Of a DNA stretch of 64,000 bases, positions 55,331 to 63,261 are shown one piece after another. Made by a program: the position numbers and the translations under genes. Origin of the DNA: an uncultured Dehalococcoidia bacterium (GTDB taxonomy: Bacteria > Chloroflexota > Dehalococcoidia > Lucifugimonadales > UBA1127); assembly GCA_951812285.1 (NCBI GenBank), contig OX638292.1, forward strand, positions 2,255,001 to 2,319,000, in the 5' to 3' direction. The notes under the pieces are model-generated. The model worked only from the letters and a program-made list of their open reading frames with translations. It was not told the DNA's origin and did no database searches. The number at the start of each line of letters is the position of its first letter. Within the stretch, counting starts at the first letter, position 1.

Positions 55331-55651
55331 TCACGAGCCTATGCCGTCTTTCTTCCTGGCCCTGTCGAGATAGACAGACCACGGTCTATCGAACACTTCA
55401 CCCTTATCGTAAACCAACGGGATGCCGCGATTGTCCATGTCCTCCAGTTGGCGCATGGTCACGTAGCCATAGTCTGACCCGTAGCCGATGTCGCACACGC
55501 ACAGGTACGTGTCCTTGTCATCCGTGTCCTCCGCGACCAGAAGAAAGTACTGCTTGCCGTAGGGGTTGTACAGTCTGACCACCGGCACAGGATCATTGGC
55601 CTTCCGATTCTCATGCAGCCGCCGCATTATCTCTTTGCTCAACAGTGCCAT
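55331..55651 (-). CDS. DUF2958-like protein
   Basis: A 106-residue protein: MALLSKEIMRRLHENRKAND, then VPVVRLYNPYGKQYFLLVAE, GYGSDYGYVTMRQLEDMDN and IPLVYDKGEVFDRPWSVYLD. The order of segments (LLSKE start, glycine turn before a tyrosine strand, final DRP) resembles the DUF2958 family, which is common on plasmids and phages and has no known function. AGGAGG precedes the ATG at 55651. It sits between Rieske copies 4 and 5 on the same strand, nine bases from copy 5. Confidence 0.65.
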   Translation of the reverse strand: MALLSKEIMRRLHENRKANDPVPVVRLYNPYGKQYFLLVAEDTDDKDTYLCVCDIGYGSDYGYVTMRQLEDMDNRGIPLVYDKGEVFDRPWSVYLDRARKKDGIGS

Positions 55652-55659
55652 GCCGCCTC

Positions 55660-56958
55660 CTATTTCGCTTGCGGGGCCCGGCTCAGCGTTGATGCCTCCA
55701 CGTCCATGAAGCGTTCGGCGACGTCTAGCATAGGCATGGACGCGGGGACCTCGACGGCGGCGGAGCGGACGCGGTAGAGATTGCCGTCGTACGGGGCGGT
55801 GGGCTCGACGCCCTCCTGGAAGTTGGCGACCTCGCGGAGCAGGCGTCGGCGCGCGCCGAGGATGGCGGAGTCGGAGGTGCCGAGGTGCTCGCGGGTGCGG
55901 TCGGAGATGGGGCCCATGCTCTCGATGACGGCCATGTCCTGCGCCTGGATGCCCTTGATGCCGGAGAAGTTGACGGTGCGCTGCATCTGGCGGTCCTGGA
56001 GGTAGTCGTTGTCCTTGTTGGCGTAGGGGATGTAGGACACGGGCTGGACGAGCTCGTGGAAGACGCCGCCGGTGCGGTACTCGTGGACCTCGGCGTCGGT
56101 CAGGGGCCGGAGCGGGTGCCACGAGGCGCGGAAGACGAGGGTGGTGTGGTCGTCGGCGGGGACGTACATGTTGCCGGTCATGACGGCGTGGGGCTCGGCC
56201 GGGACGATGGTCGAGTAGGGGAGCATCCACGGGGTCATGCGCCAGTAGTGGCGGCCGTCGGCGGTGGTGCGGCGCGCGCCGATGACGAGGCCGTACTCGG
56301 CCTGCTCCAGGAAGAAGCGCGGCGAGCGGTCGTGGAGGGCGGTGTCCTGGAGGCCGCGGCTGGAGGCGTTGATGGCGTAGTCGCGGGCCTTGAGGCTGCT
56401 GTGGAGGAAGCTGATGTGGCTGGAGTCAATGCCGCCCTCAAGCGCCTGCAGCCAGTTGCACTCCTGGCGGCACTTGGAGAGGTAGCGGTGGCTGTCGGGA
56501 GCCGAGGCCCAGGCGAGGTCGGGCACCTCGGGGGTGAGCTCGGGCGGGCCCATGTAGGCCCAGACGACGCCGCCACGCTCCTCGCAGGGGTAGGCGGCGA
56601 TGTGGACCTTGTCGCGGAAGTTGGACTCGGCGGGCTCCGACGGCATGTCGACGCAGGCGCCGGTGTGGTCGAACTTCCAGCCGTGGTAGACGCATCGCAG
56701 GCCGGACTCCTCGTTGCGGCCGAAGAAGAGGCTGGCGCGGCGGTGGGGGCAGTAGTTGTCGACGAGGGCGACGCGGCCGTCGGAGTCGCGGAAGGCGATG
56801 AGGGACTCGGCGAGGATGCGCACGCGGACGGGGGGACAGTCGGGAGTGGGGACCTCCTCAGAGAGGAGGGCGGGGACCCAGTAGCGGCGCAGGTAGTCGC
56901 CCATGGGGGTGTTCGGGCCCACGTGGGTGAGCAGGGCGTTGTCTTCAGCGTTAAGCAT
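55660..56958 (-). CDS. Rieske non-haem iron oxygenase, alpha subunit (copy 5)
   Basis: Fifth paralogue: Cys70, His72, Cys89, His92 (CPHRRA, CVYHGW) and Asp178, His181, His186 in IDSSHISFLH. 432 residues. The ATG at 56958 follows GGAGG; an upstream ATG at 57105 would read through a terminator hairpin. A DUF2958-like gene and Rieske copy 4 follow on the same strand. Confidence 0.93.
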   Translation of the reverse strand: MLNAEDNALLTHVGPNTPMGDYLRRYWVPALLSEEVPTPDCPPVRVRILAESLIAFRDSDGRVALVDNYCPHRRASLFFGRNEESGLRCVYHGWKFDHTGACVDMPSEPAESNFRDKVHIAAYPCEERGGVVWAYMGPPELTPEVPDLAWASAPDSHRYLSKCRQECNWLQALEGGIDSSHISFLHSSLKARDYAINASSRGLQDTALHDRSPRFFLEQAEYGLVIGARRTTADGRHYWRMTPWMLPYSTIVPAEPHAVMTGNMYVPADDHTTLVFRASWHPLRPLTDAEVHEYRTGGVFHELVQPVSYIPYANKDNDYLQDRQMQRTVNFSGIKGIQAQDMAVIESMGPISDRTREHLGTSDSAILGARRRLLREVANFQEGVEPTAPYDGNLYRVRSAAVEVPASMPMLDVAERFMDVEASTLSRAPQAK

Positions 56959-57015
56959 TCGGCGCCTCCGCGAAATGTCCGCTAAGGATACACCACGCGG
57001 GGTCGACGCGCAGCA

Positions 57016-57049
57016 AAGAAAAGATGGGCCACCAATCAGCGGCCCATCC
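57016..57049 (-). terminator. Intrinsic terminator downstream of the zinc-ribbon gene
   Basis: Stem GATGGGCC (57023-57030) with GGCCCATC (57041-57048), 10-base loop. On the minus strand the stem is followed by TTTTCTTT, a good U-tract. A second hairpin (ATGGAGCC/GGCTCCAT, 57116-57137) precedes it without a U-tract. Confidence 0.7.
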
Positions 57050-57147
57050 TTCTCGGTTGCAACACCCTCCCGTGGCTGCGTTAACGCAACCTCCCGGGAA
57101 CCCACCTGTTAATCAATGGAGCCCTTTCAGGCTCCATGGGACGCGAA

Positions 57148-57288
57148 CTAGCTCTTGCCGATGCGGAAGAGCTTGGTCCCACAGGTGCCGCAGGTGCCCT
57201 GCGTTGCTGGTCGGCCGTTCTTCAAGGTGACAGCCGTTGCGCCGGAAATCTCTCGCTTCGTTCGGCACTTGAAGCAGTAGGCTTCCAT
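57148..57288 (-). CDS. DUF5679-like zinc-ribbon protein (46 aa)
   Basis: MEAYCFKCRTKREISGATAV followed by TLKNGRPATQGTCGTCGTKL and FRIGKS: two CxxC pairs form a compact zinc ribbon. This small family is common in Chloroflexota and Actinobacteria and has no assigned role. GAAGGAGG precedes the ATG at 57288. It has its own terminator downstream, so it is probably expressed alone. Confidence 0.8.
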   Translation of the reverse strand: MEAYCFKCRTKREISGATAVTLKNGRPATQGTCGTCGTKLFRIGKS

Positions 57289-57500
57289 AGTTGACCCTCC
57301 TTCTAACGTTAGGGAGTAGCTGCGACAATATCGTCTAGCTATGGGTTTGTCAACAGCTTTTGAGACTGGCTGGAGGGGAATTTGTAGCTGGTGGGGCGAT
57401 TTGCGCACATTTCGGCTAGCTTATGTCGACCTTGGCTGCCGCAAAGCAGCCGTCGCGGGCCGGTGGTGTACCATGCGAGCATCGCTGGAGGAGGGTGACG

Positions 57501-58055
57501 ATGTCGTGGATTCGAGAGGAACCGAGCGGCAAGCCGAACATCATGGAGGTCTTGTCCATCAACCCCAAGGCGCAGGCCGCCGTGGCAGCCAACAACACAG
57601 CCATCACCTTCGGGGGTTCGTGCCTGACGCGGGTGCAGGAGGAGGCGATAGCTACGGCGACGGCGGCGGCGCTGGAGTGCCGGTACTGAACGATGTCGCA
57701 CGGAGGGTTCCTCCGTCAGCACTCGGACGATCCGGAGCTTGCGAGCCACATCATGCACGACTACCGGCAGGCGGACCTGGACGCGCAGACGCGGGGGATG
57801 CTGGACTTCGCGGTCAAGCTGACGCGTGAGCCGTGGGCGATGAAGAAGGCAGACGTGAACGCACTTCGGGACCTGGGGCTCAGTGACGAGGAGATCCTGT
57901 CGGTCGTCCTGATCACGTGCAACTTCAACTTCATGTCGCGGCTGGCGAACGGGCTCGGCGTGGAGTTGGCCGCGGGACGGCAGGAGCAGATCTCGGCGTG
58001 GCTGAGCCCGGCCGCGGCGTCGCAGGCGTGGCTGATGACGGCGAAGGAGGCGTAG
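57501..58055 (+). CDS. AhpD-like peroxidase-related selenoprotein (TGA at codon 63 read as Sec)
   Basis: Carboxymuconolactone-decarboxylase/AhpD fold, usually a thiol peroxidase or disulfide reductase with a C-x-x-C-x3-H active site. Codons 1-62 (MSWIREEPSGKPNIMEVLSI to ALECRY) and codons 64-184 (SHGGFLRQH; MLDFAVKLTREPWAMKKADV; LSDEEILSVVL) are the two halves of one normal-length protein in the same frame, split only by TGA at 57687-57689. The result is Cys60-Arg-Tyr-Sec63-Thr-Met-Ser-His67: Sec replaces the second Cys of the motif. A SECIS-like hairpin follows. GGAGGAGG precedes the ATG. Annotated naively it would appear as two truncated genes. Confidence 0.85.
57687..57716 (+). promoter_or_regulatory. 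Bacterial SECIS-like hairpin after in-frame TGA
   Basis: TGA at 57687-57689; stem ACGGAGG (57700-57706) with CCTCCGT (57710-57716), three-base loop GTT whose first base is G. The TGA-to-loop distance is 17 bases. Known bacterial SECIS elements have a small apical loop with an early G, 16-37 bases after UGA; this fits all three points. Confidence 0.75.
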
Positions 58056-58062
58056 GGGAGGG

Positions 58063-58380
58063 CTAGCGGACGGCGGCGACCTTCAATCGGACCCCCTCGT
58101 GCTCCTGGAGTTGACGGAAGATTTCAAAGAGGTTGTTGCTCCTAGGGTTGCCTGTGGGACTCAGCATGCGCATCAGGCTCTTCGCGGAGTGGTGGGTCCG
58201 TTCCGCCAGTTGCTGAAAGCCCACTGTGGCGTTGACGTAGTCGCGGAGAAGAACTCTGCCTACTTCAGGCTCGCCGTCCAAGTAGCATTGTACTGCCTCC
58301 TTGAGCAAACCTTCTCTGTACTCAGAATCGACTTGGGCCCGCTCTTGAACGATTTCTCTGAAAGTCTTCGGAAGCGGCAT
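58063..58380 (-). CDS. HigA-type antitoxin (addiction module antidote)
   Basis: The 105-residue protein has a C-terminal helix-turn-helix (VGFQQLAERTHHSAKSLMRM) followed by LSPTGNPRSNNLFEIFRQL, the hallmark of the probable addiction-module antidote family, which bind their own promoter. It follows the toxin gene with three bases between, in toxin-first order. Confidence 0.82.
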   Translation of the reverse strand: MPLPKTFREIVQERAQVDSEYREGLLKEAVQCYLDGEPEVGRVLLRDYVNATVGFQQLAERTHHSAKSLMRMLSPTGNPRSNNLFEIFRQLQEHEGVRLKVAAVR

Positions 58381-58383
58381 TCC

Positions 58384-58713
58384 CTAACCCTCCTGCTGCT
58401 TGCTGCGCTTATAGTCCTCCCACAGCCGCTGTGCCGTTTGAATGTCCTGCTGTTGGCCCTGTTTGGCGCCTCCACCCAAGAGAATTACCAATTCAGCACC
58501 ATCCATCCCAAAGTATATGCGGTAGCCCGGACCAAAGTTGATGCGGTATTCCGACACTCCCCGCCCCACGGCCCTGACATTTGAAAAGTTGCCTTGTTCC
58601 ATCCTCGTGATCGCTCTGTTGACCTTCAAGGCTGCGTCATGATTGAGACGACCATGCCAGCGAACGAAGGCACTCTTGCCTTCTTCATCGTAGTAGGGTC
58701 TGATGTCAATCAT
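58384..58713 (-). CDS. HigB/RelE-type toxin
   Basis: The 109 residues match the phage-derived Gp49-like/HigB family: KVNRAITRMEQGNFSNVRAV, GVSEYRINFGPGYRIYFGMD and LVILLGGGAKQGQQQDIQTA. Such toxins cleave mRNA on the ribosome. The ATG at 58713 lies directly beside the repeated GGTACC operator and lacks a Shine-Dalgarno; it may be leaderless. An ATG at 58752 in frame is less likely because it would put the operator inside the gene. Confidence 0.82.
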   Translation of the reverse strand: MIDIRPYYDEEGKSAFVRWHGRLNHDAALKVNRAITRMEQGNFSNVRAVGRGVSEYRINFGPGYRIYFGMDGAELVILLGGGAKQGQQQDIQTAQRLWEDYKRSKQQEG

Positions 58714-58752
58714 GGTACCATAAACGGTACCATTAAGCCTGTGGCATGTCAA
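58714..58752 (-). promoter_or_regulatory. Toxin-antitoxin promoter/operator with GGTACC repeats
   Basis: Two GGTACC palindromes at 58714-58719 and 58726-58731, within 12-bp direct repeats (GGTACCATAAAC, GGTACCATTAAG). On the minus strand a TTGACA -35 lies at 58752-58747 with a poor -10 (TACCGT) 17 bases on, overlapping the repeats. This is typical of autorepression by the antitoxin. Confidence 0.55.
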
Positions 58753-58755
58753 TCT

Positions 58756-59139
58756 CTACATGACGGGGGAGCCGTGGTGGTGGACTATTAGCCAGCGGCC
58801 GTTGCGGTTGCGGAAGACGTTGGTGGCCTCGACGGTGGCTTCGTTGACGCGGCCGGCTACTACGGAGCGGAGGGACTCGGTGCAGATGACCCAGGCGAGG
58901 TCGCCGGAGACGAGGACGGAGGCCTCTGTGATGGTGAACTGCATGACCATGGTGTTGTCGAAGATGGTGTACCAGCTCTGGAGGACGCTGTCGCGGCCGG
59001 ACATGAGGGGCCAGCCGGGGTGGACGCAGGTGACCGACGGGTCGGGGTCCCAGACGGCCTCCATCGTCTCATTGTCCAGGGACTCGATGGCGCGGTAGAA
59101 GGCTCGGTTGGCCTCGACGACGGCATCCTCGTCCGGCAT
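58756..59139 (-). CDS. SnoaL/NTF2-like protein
   Basis: Cone-shaped NTF2 fold in 127 residues: VVEANRAFYRAIESLDNETM, VWDPDPSVTCVHPGWPLMSG, then SYxxIF-like WYTIFDNTM, ending NGRWLIVHHHGSPVM. These are the hallmarks of the SnoaL_3 (calcium/calmodulin kinase association-like) group; function varies widely. GGAG precedes the ATG at 59139. Confidence 0.85.
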   Translation of the reverse strand: MPDEDAVVEANRAFYRAIESLDNETMEAVWDPDPSVTCVHPGWPLMSGRDSVLQSWYTIFDNTMVMQFTITEASVLVSGDLAWVICTESLRSVVAGRVNEATVEATNVFRNRNGRWLIVHHHGSPVM

Positions 59140-59501
59140 GGTTCTCCTTCGGTGCGTGGTTTGGGGACAGGATACACGGGTGGGGAAGGGCACGGCGAGG
59201 TGCAAGCAGTTTGTAAGGGTTCCTGCCCCCGTATCGGGGTACGGGGCAAGCTTCGCAGGAACGACGGGTTGGGGCGCGTGATTTGGGGACAGGAGACACG
59301 GGTGGGGAGGACGAGGGCCAGGTGCAAGCGGTTTGTCGGGGTTCCTGCCCCCGTATCGGGGTACGGGGCAGGCTCCGCGGGAACGACGGGTTGGGGCGCA
59401 GAGTGTGGGGACAGGATATAGGGTAGGGGAAGGGGGGATCGATGGCGGAGAGCCCCCACCCCTGGATACCGGCCGCCGCCGGTATGGAGACCTTGGTGGC
59501 G
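59140..59501. repeat. Intergenic repeats (types A2 and A3)
   Basis: No gene. Two type A2 copies (59217-59266, 59339-59390) sit in a roughly 120-bp direct duplication with the flanks TTGGGGCGC and GGGGACAGGA. A type A3 palindrome lies at 59462-59489, just beyond the GH15 gene end. Confidence 0.7.
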
Positions 59502-61295
59502 CTACTCCCGGAGGGCGGCGGAGAGGTTGCGGGCGGTGTGGATGAGGCCTATGTGGCTGAATGCCTGGGGGAAGTTGCCGAGGGCTTCCTTGGTGTGCGG
59601 GTCGATCATCTCCGAGTAGAGGCCGAGGTGGTTAGCGTAGCCGAGCATCTCCTCGAAGAGCTCTTTGGCCTGCTGGATGCGGCCGCAGCCGATGAGGGAG
59701 CCGATGAGCCAGAAGGAGAGCATGGTGAGGGCGCCCTCCTCGCCGGGCAGGCCGTCGTCGGCCTCGTCGACCTTGTAGCGGTTGACGAAGGGGCCGTGGC
59801 CGAGCTCGGCGACCGTGGCCTCGATGGTGCTGAGGATGCGGGGGTCGTCGGGAGGGAGCATGTTGGTCCACGGGAGGATGAGGCTGCTGGCGTCGAGGGC
59901 GTCGCTGTCGTAGCTCTGGACGAATGCCTGCTTTTCCTCGTTCCAGCCGTGGGCGAGGACCTCCTCCTTGATGGCGTCGGCCTCTGCGCGCCAGCGGGCG
60001 AAGTCGCCCTCGCAGCCGGTGTTCTCGCCGATGGCGATGGCGTTGTCAAGGGCGGCCCAGCACATTGCCTTGGAGTAGGTGAAGTGGCGGTCGCGGCCGC
60101 GGACCTCCCAGATGCTCTTGTCGGGCTCGCGCCAGCGGCGGCAGACGACCTCGGCGAAGTCGTGGACGATGGACCAGATCTCGTGCGAGATGTAGCCGCC
60201 GTAGCGGCGGTAGGTGTTGATGCTGAGGAGCACCTCGCCAAAGATGTCCATCTGGAGCTGGTAGACGGCCCCGTTGCCGATGCGCACGGGCTGGGACTGC
60301 CGGTAGCCCTCGAGGTGTTCCAGCGTTTCCTCCTCTGTGCCGGAGTCGTCCTTGAGGCCGAATAGCACCTGCAGGACGTCCCTGTCCCGGAAGAGGGAGC
60401 ACTTGTCCAGGAGCCAGTTGAGGAAGTGGAGGGCATCGTGGAGGTCTCCGAGGCGGTAGAGGACACCGAGGGTGAAGGCGGAGTCGCGGAGCCAGCAGAA
60501 GCGGTAGTCCCAGTTGCGCACGCCGCCGATGTGCTCTGGCAGCGACGTGGTGAGGGCGGCGGCGATGGCGCCGGTGGGGGAGTAGATGAGCAGGTGCAGG
60601 GCGAGGAATGAGCGGACAACCTCATCGCGCCAGAGGCCGTCGTAGTGGAGCTCCTCGACCATGTGGCGCCAGCCGCGGGCGGTGGTCTCCAGGCGCTGAT
60701 GGCTGCGGCCGGGGCCGACGACCATCGGCTCGTCGCGGCCGTAGGAGACGACGAAGACGGCGGGACGGCTGGGCGTCGCGGTGAAGCGGCTCTCGGCGGC
60801 GCCCGCGTTGACGGTGATGGGGACGTTGACGGAGAGGGTCATCTCATGCGGGCCGCCGGAGGCGAGGACGCCGTGGGGCATGAGGTGCAGGTGGGTGAAG
60901 GCGCGGGCGTAGTCGAAGCGGGGGCGGAAGAGGGCCTGCATGGGGACCTCGCCCTTGGTGCACTCGACAATGCGGTGGATGTCCTGGGGGAGGACGTCGA
61001 CGCCGCGGACGGGGCTGAGGGGCATGAAGTCGGTCAGCGTGACCGTGCCGGTGGGGGTAACGAAGGTGGTCTCGAGGATGTTGGTCTCGGGCAGGTAGCG
61101 CTGGGAGGACTCGTAGGGTCCGATGGGGGCGATGCGGAAGTGGCCGCCGCGGTCTTCGTCGAGGATGGCGGCGAAGACGCTGGGGGAGTCGATGCGGGGC
61201 ATGCAGCACCAGTCGATGGAGCCGTCGAGGCCGACGAGGGCGGCGGAGTGCATGTTGCCGATGGCACCGTAGCTGCTGATGTCCTTGTAGGCCAC
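59502..61295 (-). CDS. GH15 glycoside hydrolase (glucoamylase/trehalase-like)
   Basis: The 597 residues have the N-terminal beta-sandwich (MAYKDISSYGAIGNMHSAAL; VGLDGSIDWCCMPRIDSPSV) and an (alpha/alpha)6 barrel with NWDYRFCWLRDSAFTL. The catalytic acid is the Glu of SIWEVRGRDRHF and the base the Glu of GLYSEMIDPHT; GNFPQAFSHIG ends the barrel. Members include bacterial trehalases and alpha-glucosidases. With otsAB in the same window, a trehalase role is attractive but not shown. No signal peptide, so probably cytoplasmic. Confidence 0.9.
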   Translation of the reverse strand: MAYKDISSYGAIGNMHSAALVGLDGSIDWCCMPRIDSPSVFAAILDEDRGGHFRIAPIGPYESSQRYLPETNILETTFVTPTGTVTLTDFMPLSPVRGVDVLPQDIHRIVECTKGEVPMQALFRPRFDYARAFTHLHLMPHGVLASGGPHEMTLSVNVPITVNAGAAESRFTATPSRPAVFVVSYGRDEPMVVGPGRSHQRLETTARGWRHMVEELHYDGLWRDEVVRSFLALHLLIYSPTGAIAAALTTSLPEHIGGVRNWDYRFCWLRDSAFTLGVLYRLGDLHDALHFLNWLLDKCSLFRDRDVLQVLFGLKDDSGTEEETLEHLEGYRQSQPVRIGNGAVYQLQMDIFGEVLLSINTYRRYGGYISHEIWSIVHDFAEVVCRRWREPDKSIWEVRGRDRHFTYSKAMCWAALDNAIAIGENTGCEGDFARWRAEADAIKEEVLAHGWNEEKQAFVQSYDSDALDASSLILPWTNMLPPDDPRILSTIEATVAELGHGPFVNRYKVDEADDGLPGEEGALTMLSFWLIGSLIGCGRIQQAKELFEEMLGYANHLGLYSEMIDPHTKEALGNFPQAFSHIGLIHTARNLSAALRE

Positions 61296-61767
61296 GGCCG
61301 CCCCCTGAGGTGGAGTAGGCGGCGGGAGGGTGCTCGCCGCTACTTCAATTATGGGCGCGCGGGGGTGCGGGCGTCCACATGGGGGTGCGGGCTGCGACAG
61401 GCTCAGGGCGAACGGTTTTAGGGGAGCGGGTTGTGAAACGGGCTGATTGCGGGCGCGCCCCGCCCCTGGATACCGGCCCCGTATCGAGTACGGGGCGTGC
61501 TTTCGCCGGTATGGAGGATGGTGATATGGAGGGGCGGTGGCGAGTGGGCGCGCCCCTCCTCACCGCCCCTCTGGATTCCTGCCTTCGCAGGAATGACGAG
61601 AGGGGGGCGCAGGAATGACGAGAGGGGGGCGCAGGAATGACGAGAGGGGGGCGCAGGAATGACGACAGAGGCGCGCGGGCGATGACGGCGAGGGTGACTC
61701 CCCCATCCCAACCTTCCCCCCGAGGGGGAAGGGGAAGACGCGCGGGGGAAGAGGTGGACGCGCGGGG
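61296..61767. repeat. Repeat-rich intergenic region
   Basis: No gene. Type C copy at 61391-61415, a type A3 copy with inserted GTATCGAGTAC at 61467-61516, a type A1 copy at 61571-61598 running into a tandem array, and a type B palindrome at 61698-61733. Confidence 0.7.
61588..61670. repeat. 22-bp tandem array from a palindrome half-site
   Basis: Three perfect 22-bp units (CAGGAATGACGAGAGGGGGG plus CG) from 61588, then a partial fourth unit. The first unit is the right arm of the A1 palindrome at 61571-61598. Confidence 0.9.
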
Positions 61768-62958
61768 CTAGGGGGCGCGGAAGAGGGCGAAGGAGCTGGT
61801 GTAGCCGTGCAGGTAGGTGGTGCCGCTGACCTGGCCGATCTCGCCGTTGCAGAAGAAGCCTCCGAGAGGGATGGAGCCGACCATGTCGGTGAAGAGGTCC
61901 GAGTCGTGGTTCTGGCGGCCGTAGAGGTACTGGCCGCGGCCGTTGCACTGGAACATGAGGGCGCCCACGGGCGAGGCCTGCCCGGTGCCCTCCATGTAGC
62001 GCGAGAGCTGACGGCGGAGGTCCTCGGCGGAGGTGGAGGCGTCGCGGATGTGGAACTGGGCGAGCTGGCCCTCGCGGAGGAACTCGCCGACGCCGATGAA
62101 GCCGTTGGCGTGGTCGACGCCGATGAGGTTGCGGATGAGGAAGTCGCCGGGCTTCACGTCGTCGAGCTCGAGCTGGGGGTCCATGGCGATGCCAAGGAAG
62201 AGGTTGTTGCCGACGAGGGCCTGATCCTCGGGCGAGAGGCGCTGGAAGAGGTCGCGGAGGTATTCGAGGGGGCGCTCGCCATCGAGGGCCATGAGGAGGT
62301 TGCGCTGGGACTCGGTGATTCGCTTGAGCTCGCCGATGGGGCGGCAGCCCTGGGCGACGACGGTCTCGACGACGATGTCGCCGGAGAGGGCGACGCCGAC
62401 GACGCCGTCGTGGTAGACGGTGTCGCCGAGGAAGAGGGCGTGGCCGCCGGGGAGGCCGCTGCCGCTGGCGAGGCCGCCGACCTTGGTGGCGGAGGGGTAA
62501 GCGTAGTCAAGGCCGGCGAGGATGCCCTTGCCCGCCATGGAGAAGGGGTCCATGAGCACGATGAAGTGGGGGTTGTCGGCCTGCGACACGCCGAGGAGCC
62601 TCGCCCAGGCGTCGGGCGGCTCGTCGGGGGAGGGAAGCTCGTCGTTTATGGCACGGAAGGGCGTGATGTTGACGCCGGGGAGGTGGCCGACGGTGAGGGC
62701 GAGGGCGCGCTGCTGCTCGATCTCCTGGGCGTTGCCGATGACGCCGGCGCCGGAGCAGCCGACGACCATGGCGCCGGGGAAGCGCTCGCCGAGGATGCGG
62801 GGGACCTCCTCGGCGGCCGCCTCGTAGTTGGCGGAGGCGAAGACGACGGCGAATGACGCGGGCTCGTCCGGGCCGAGCTCGGCGGCGACGGAGGCCGCGC
62901 ACTCTTCAAGCGCTGTCGCGAGGTCGCGTTCCTGTGAGATAGCCGATGCCCACTTCAT
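61768..62958 (-). CDS. FIST N/C-domain sensory protein
   Basis: The 396 residues have a FIST N-domain (SFAVVFASANYEAAAEEVPR; GAMVVGCSGAGVIG; HFIVLMDPFSMAGKGILAGL; KVGGLASGSG) and a C-domain (DFLIRNLIGVDHANGFIGVG; GALMFQCNGRGQYLYG; VGSIPLGGFFCNGEIGQVSG). FIST domains are proposed ligand-binding sensors of small molecules such as amino acids; here they stand alone without kinase or cyclase output. Start ATG at 62958. Confidence 0.9.
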   Translation of the reverse strand: MKWASAISQERDLATALEECAASVAAELGPDEPASFAVVFASANYEAAAEEVPRILGERFPGAMVVGCSGAGVIGNAQEIEQQRALALTVGHLPGVNITPFRAINDELPSPDEPPDAWARLLGVSQADNPHFIVLMDPFSMAGKGILAGLDYAYPSATKVGGLASGSGLPGGHALFLGDTVYHDGVVGVALSGDIVVETVVAQGCRPIGELKRITESQRNLLMALDGERPLEYLRDLFQRLSPEDQALVGNNLFLGIAMDPQLELDDVKPGDFLIRNLIGVDHANGFIGVGEFLREGQLAQFHIRDASTSAEDLRRQLSRYMEGTGQASPVGALMFQCNGRGQYLYGRQNHDSDLFTDMVGSIPLGGFFCNGEIGQVSGTTYLHGYTSSFALFRAP

Positions 62959-62994
62959 TACGCTCTCCCTGCTACGCCTCCGGCGTCTCTCGGA

Positions 62995-63183
62995 CTACTT
63001 GCTGTCGCGGTTGCCGCCCACCCTGCGGGCGCGCTCTCCGATGATGCGGAGCATGTTCTTGACGGACGTGCCGTCGACCTTCATCTTGCGCCGCTTTCGC
63101 TGGGCGCGGACGGGCTTGCGCATGGCCGGGTCGTCTTCCGACCATTCGCGTTCAGGCTCGTCCTGCTTCTCGTCGGTGTCCAT
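62995..63183 (-). CDS. Small charged protein (62 aa), hypothetical
   Basis: Family not recognised. Acidic N-terminus (MDTDEKQDEPEREWSEDDPA) and basic C-terminus (RKPVRAQRKRRKMKVDGTSV) with a short helix (KNMLRIIGERARRV). The Shine-Dalgarno is weak, so expression is uncertain. It lies between the FIST gene and the acyl-CoA synthetase on the same strand. Confidence 0.45.
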   Translation of the reverse strand: MDTDEKQDEPEREWSEDDPAMRKPVRAQRKRRKMKVDGTSVKNMLRIIGERARRVGGNRDSK

Positions 63184-63219
63184 TCTGTCCGGGTTGGCTC
63201 CGTTGGCTACGGGGGAACT

Positions 63220-63253
63220 CCCCCATCCTAACCTTCCCCCTCAGGGGGAAGGG
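63220..63253. repeat. Type B palindrome
   Basis: CCTTCCCCC...GGGGGAAGG palindrome immediately downstream of the acyl-CoA synthetase end, in the same relation to a minus-strand gene end as the copy at 50138-50169 has to 48972-50051's upstream neighbour. Confidence 0.75.
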
Positions 63254-63261
63254 ACTGTCGG

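Noticed and set aside
57423..58055. Frameshift or pseudogene explanation for the split AhpD-like gene
   Set aside because: Both halves are in the same frame, only one codon is affected, it is TGA at a redox-active position, and a SECIS-like hairpin sits at the right distance.
48855..61670. Tandem repeats as a CRISPR array
   Set aside because: Units are contiguous with no unique spacers of 30-40 bp, and no cas genes are in the window.
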